Source: JADGGV01 sp035715725 (lineage in GTDB: Bacteria; Gemmatimonadota; Gemmatimonadetes; Longimicrobiales; RSA9). Taken from it: 8,875 nt of DNA. A program made the position numbers and the translations under genes. This document shows positions 6,806 through 8,875 of the stretch, piece after piece; position 1 is the first letter of the stretch, and the number at the start of each line of letters is the position of its first letter. The notes below the pieces were generated by a model. That model saw only the letters and a list, made by a program, of their open reading frames with translations. It searched no databases and was not told the origin of the DNA. The stretch covers positions 1-8,875 of the forward strand of contig DASTKT010000235.1 of assembly GCA_035715725.1 (NCBI GenBank), read 5' to 3'.

Positions 6806-8529
6806 GCATCCCGGCCGTCGTCTTCGTGCTCTACCTCGTTGCGGTGATGGGCGTGGGGTGGCTCAGCCTGCGGCTGACGGGGAGCGAGGCGGACTACTGG
6901 ATCGCGGGAGGACGGCTCGGCTGGCTGCTCGGCGGCGCGACGCTCGCGGCGACGCACGTCAGCGCCGGGACGTACATCGGCACGATCGGCGTCATGTATA
7001 CGGCCGGGTGGTCCTTCGGCTGGCTCGTGCTGTCGATCCCGCTGGCGTACTGGTTCGTGGCGGCGGTGCTGGCGCCGCGCTTCACGCGCGTGCGCGAGCT
7101 GACGCTGCCGGCGTTCATGGAGACGCGCTACTACAGCCGGAACGTGCGCGCGCTGGCGGCGGCGATCATCCTCGTCGCCTACGTGGTCTACATCCAGGCG
7201 CAGATCGTGGCGGGCGGGCTCATCGCGAACACGGTCTTCGGCTTTCCGCTGACCGCGTCCATGATCGGCTTCACGGCGCTGCTGCTCGGCTACACGGTGG
7301 TGGGCGGGATGTTCGCGGTGGTGTACGCGGACCTGTTCCAGCTCATCGTCATGGTGGTCGCCGTGGTGTGCGCGGTGCCGGTGGCCGTCCGGCAGGTCGG
7401 CGGCGTGGACGAGCTGTTCCGGCTGGTGCAGGCGGTGAACCCGCGGACGTTCACCTGGGATGGGCTGCCGGCCACGCTCCTCTTCACCATGGGGCTCGCC
7501 TTCTTCCTCGGTTCGATCTCCGGGCCGGAGAAGCTGGTCCGCCTCTACACCATGCGGGACATGCCGACGATCCGGCGCGGGATCCTCTTCGCCATCGTCG
7601 CCATCACCGGGATCAACCTGCTCGTCTTCGTGCTCTCGCTCGTCGCCGTCGTGCTCTTCCCGGCGCTGCCGACGGGCGACCTCGCCATGCCGATGCTCAC
7701 CCGCGCGGTGCTGCCGCCCGTCATGGGGACGGTCATGCTGGCGGCGATCGCGTCGGCGATGCTGTCCACGGTCGATGCGCTGCTGCTCGTGGCGGGGTCG
7801 GCGCTCTCGCGCGACATCTGGGAGACGCTGTTCGAGCGCCGGCCAGGTCCGCGGGCGGCCTCCGCAGACGACGAATTCCACCGCAGAGGCGCAGAGGACA
7901 CAGAGGGACCGCCGCAGAGCGGCGGCGCACCGGACCGGGCAAGCCTGCATCCGACGATTTCAAGCGATGCCGAGCGGGTGGAGAGCGACCGGGCACCGGA
8001 GACGCTCCCGGAAGGGAGTGACTCTGTGTCCTCTGCGCCTCTGCGGTGGAATCAATCCGTTCCTTCCCGGCGCGGCCTGCTCGTGGCGCGCGTGGGGACG
8101 TTCCTAGTCGGGACGGTGCCGCTCGCACTCGTGCTGGCGGGGGTGGGACGCGGGACGCTCGTGCAGTTCATCGTGCTGCTGTTCACGGCGCTCATGGGCG
8201 CGAGCTTCTTCGCGCCGGTCGTGCTGGGCGTCCTGTGGCGACGCGCCACGCGCGAGGGCGCGGCGGCGGCGATGGTGGGCGGCGTGGCGGTCACCCTGGC
8301 GTGGAAGGCGCTCGGCCCCGCCAGCATCGACCCGGTGCTGCCGGGCTTCCTGACGTCGGTCGCGCTGATGGTGGGCGTCAGCCTGGCGACGCCGGCGCCG
8401 CCGGAGTCGGCGATCGCGCCGTATTTCGGCGTGGGATCGGCGGTTAGGACGTTGGCGGGCGTGGCGGCGGGGGTTCGACAGGATCGTGGGATTGGAGGCG
8501 ATAGGGTTGACGAAGCCGACAACAAGTAA
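6802..8529 (+). CDS. Sodium:solute symporter (SSS family) with an inserted repeat-derived loop
   Basis: Na+-coupled inner-membrane carrier with the LeuT fold. SSS signatures are ADYWIAGGRLGW at 30-41, THVSAGTYIG at 51-60, SGPEKLVRLYTMRD at 240-253, and the Na+-site helix ASAMLSTVDALLLVAGSALSRDIW ending at 340, where S322/T323 match PutP S340/T341. A late PVVLGVLWRRATREGAAAAM sits near 472. The general pattern is PanF-like, but the substrate is unknown. The start is GTG at 6802, coupled to the 35-residue gene; only a weak GGGCGG lies upstream. Two oddities stand out. The cytoplasmic loop after RDIW is about 85 residues rather than the usual 20 or so, because a 178-bp inverted repeat (7875-8052) is read through in frame. 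The last 30 or so residues, after AIAPYFG, look unlike normal SSS endings and stop one base before a second repeat. Confidence 0.92.
   Translation: MSIPAVVFVLYLVAVMGVGWLSLRLTGSEADYWIAGGRLGWLLGGATLAATHVSAGTYIGTIGVMYTAGWSFGWLVLSIPLAYWFVAAVLAPRFTRVRELTLPAFMETRYYSRNVRALAAAIILVAYVVYIQAQIVAGGLIANTVFGFPLTASMIGFTALLLGYTVVGGMFAVVYADLFQLIVMVVAVVCAVPVAVRQVGGVDELFRLVQAVNPRTFTWDGLPATLLFTMGLAFFLGSISGPEKLVRLYTMRDMPTIRRGILFAIVAITGINLLVFVLSLVAVVLFPALPTGDLAMPMLTRAVLPPVMGTVMLAAIASAMLSTVDALLLVAGSALSRDIWETLFERRPGPRAASADDEFHRRGAEDTEGPPQSGGAPDRASLHPTISSDAERVESDRAPETLPEGSDSVSSAPLRWNQSVPSRRGLLVARVGTFLVGTVPLALVLAGVGRGTLVQFIVLLFTALMGASFFAPVVLGVLWRRATREGAAAAMVGGVAVTLAWKALGPASIDPVLPGFLTSVALMVGVSLATPAPPESAIAPYFGVGSAVRTLAGVAAGVRQDRGIGGDRVDEADNK
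7875..8052. repeat. 178-bp inverted-repeat element inside the symporter gene
   Basis: The left arm 7875-7905 is the exact reverse complement of the right arm 8022-8052: 31 bp with no mismatch. The left arm contains CAGAGG at 7884 and 7892, with a third copy starting at 7901, so spacing is 8 and 9 bp. A perfect hairpin, CCGCCGC-AGA-GCGGCGG (7909-7925), follows the left arm. A second, CGCTCCC-GGAA-GGGAGTG (8003-8020, one G-T pair), precedes the right arm. Folded, the element is a long stem closing at least two hairpins. The arms contain no stop codon in any of the six frames, which lets the element sit in a coding sequence. No transposase is present, so it resembles a REP- or MITE-like non-autonomous repeat. 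Similar CGCAGAGG-rich repeats are, from general recollection, scattered through several bacterial genomes. Confidence 0.93.
8055..8077 (+). repeat. Motif right of the first inverted-repeat element (copy 1)
   Basis: ATCCGTTCCT-TCCC-GGCGCGGCC begins two bases after the right arm of the element at 7875-8052 and is translated within the symporter (around residues 418-425). It nearly equals the 22 bases at 8718-8739, differing by one substitution and one missing base. It may mark the true right end of the repeat unit. Confidence 0.6.
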
Positions 8530-8530
8530 C

Positions 8531-8702
8531 TAGACAGGATGAACAGGATAAGATCTGATAACCGAGTCCGGAGGACATCGGCGTTCGTCGCCCAGACGGC
8601 ATTCGACTCATAGTCGAACCCTGCTGACGCCAGGCGGCTCGCGAAGCGCGCACGGCGACCTGGTTTATTCCTTATCGGATTCTATCCTGTTCATCCTGTC
8701 TA
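8531..8702. repeat. 172-bp inverted-repeat element directly after the symporter stop codon
   Basis: The outer 20 bp are a perfect inverted repeat (8531-8550 with 8683-8702). The pairing continues after one mismatch to 8561/8672, giving arms of 31 positions with two G-T pairs. The left arm contains ACAGGAT twice, 9 bp apart. Inside are a bulged hairpin at 8562-8581 (CCGA-GTCC-GGA-GGAC-A-TCGG), a perfect 7-bp stem TTCGACT-CAT-AGTCGAA at 8602-8618, and CCAGG/CCTGG at 8630-8634 and 8659-8663. The left arm starts one base after the TAA at 8527-8529 and brings stop codons of its own. In RNA it could act as a 3' end structure or terminator for the operon. It is clearly poorer in G and C than its surroundings, suggesting arrival by transfer or transposition. 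Confidence 0.9.
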
Positions 8703-8875
8703 ATAGAAAGCAGTTCGATCCGTTCCTGCCGGCGCGGCCCGGGGTCGGGCGACGCACGCCGATCCCGGGATCATCCCGTCCGTCCGGTCGCGGTCCGTCC
8801 ATCGCGTCGACCGCCCCTCCGCCGCGGGCGCCGCGCTTCACCGCACCTCCGCGGAGACCCGCGGCCGCCCGGCCA
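8703..8875. other. GC-rich stretch without a recognisable gene
   Basis: With the element at 8531-8702, this completes 346 non-coding bases at the window's end. It contains the second motif copy (8718-8739), a 12-bp palindrome GATCCCGGGATC at 8761-8772, GTCC-rich sequence at about 8779-8801 and a palindrome CTCCGCGGAG at 8847-8856. I see no start codon with a ribosome binding site, no promoter and no RNA gene. Confidence 0.6.
8718..8739 (+). repeat. Motif right of the second inverted-repeat element (copy 2)
   Basis: ATCCGTTCCT-GCC-GGCGCGGCC starts 15 bases after the right arm of the element at 8531-8702 and matches 8055-8077 with one substitution and one missing base. It is non-coding here, so a shared protein motif cannot explain the match. 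Confidence 0.6.

Noticed and set aside
8560..8672. A tRNA or other known RNA inside the second repeat, prompted by its several hairpins and a GGGTTCGA-like stretch on the minus strand
   Set aside because: The stems do not fit acceptor, D, anticodon and T arms in order, so it is described as a structured repeat only.
7875..8702. The two inverted repeats as the two ends of one insertion sequence
   Set aside because: Their arms are unrelated, each is closed on itself, and the DNA between them codes for the rest of the symporter, not a transposase.
8761..8772. The 12-bp palindrome GATCCCGGGATC as an operator or attachment site
   Set aside because: It is a single short palindrome with no gene beside it, so no role can be supported.
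8836..8864. A degenerate third copy of the CGCAGAGG-type repeat near the window's end (TTCACCGC followed by CCGCGGAGA)
   Set aside because: The likeness is short and could be due to GC-rich composition; no matching second arm is visible before the window ends.

Overview
The window is very GC-rich bacterial DNA (roughly 70% or more by eye), with strong G/C third-codon bias, several GTG starts and clear GGAGG-type ribosome binding sites. This suits Gemmatimonadota or a similar high-GC group. No marker gene settles the phylum, so that placement is an inference. All protein genes appear complete. Nothing looks like a prophage, CRISPR array, insertion sequence or RNA gene.

Layout, left to right. 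(1) A minus-strand GltS-type sodium/glutamate symporter (4-1287) is divergent from a plus-strand tryptophanase (1531-2919). The 243-bp GC-rich gap between them holds a twin 15-bp dyad just upstream of tnaA. (2) A 169-bp convergent gap carries two perfect 33-bp direct repeats. (3) A minus-strand trio follows: a GNAT acetyltransferase of the AAC(6')-I type (4545-4090), a DUF2834 membrane protein (4027-3680) and a DinB/YfiT metalloprotein (3595-3089). (4) A divergent gap with a plausible promoter leads into a tightly coupled plus-strand operon: M19 dipeptidase (4681-5901), an unrecognised exported single-pass membrane protein (5898-6701), a 35-residue single-helix protein (6698-6805) and a sodium:solute symporter (6802-8529). 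Each junction in this operon is a 4-bp stop/start overlap. (5) The last 346 bp are non-coding; they hold a long inverted-repeat element followed by GC-rich DNA in which I see no gene.

The genes fit amino-acid and peptide use. GltS imports glutamate, and tryptophanase splits tryptophan into indole, pyruvate and ammonia. The M19 enzyme cleaves dipeptides or related amide substrates, and the last symporter moves an unidentified solute with sodium. The two small membrane proteins between dipeptidase and symporter are most simply read as partners of that transporter.

The least ordinary feature is a pair of long inverted-repeat elements. One (7875-8052) lies inside the symporter reading frame and is translated as an extra cytoplasmic loop. 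The other (8531-8702) begins one base after the symporter stop codon. Their sequences differ, but the build is the same: arms of 31 positions, total length 172-178 bp, and a hairpin directly after the left arm. Both are followed by nearly the same 22-23 nt motif. They look like non-autonomous, REP/MITE-like repeats, and the first has become part of a protein.
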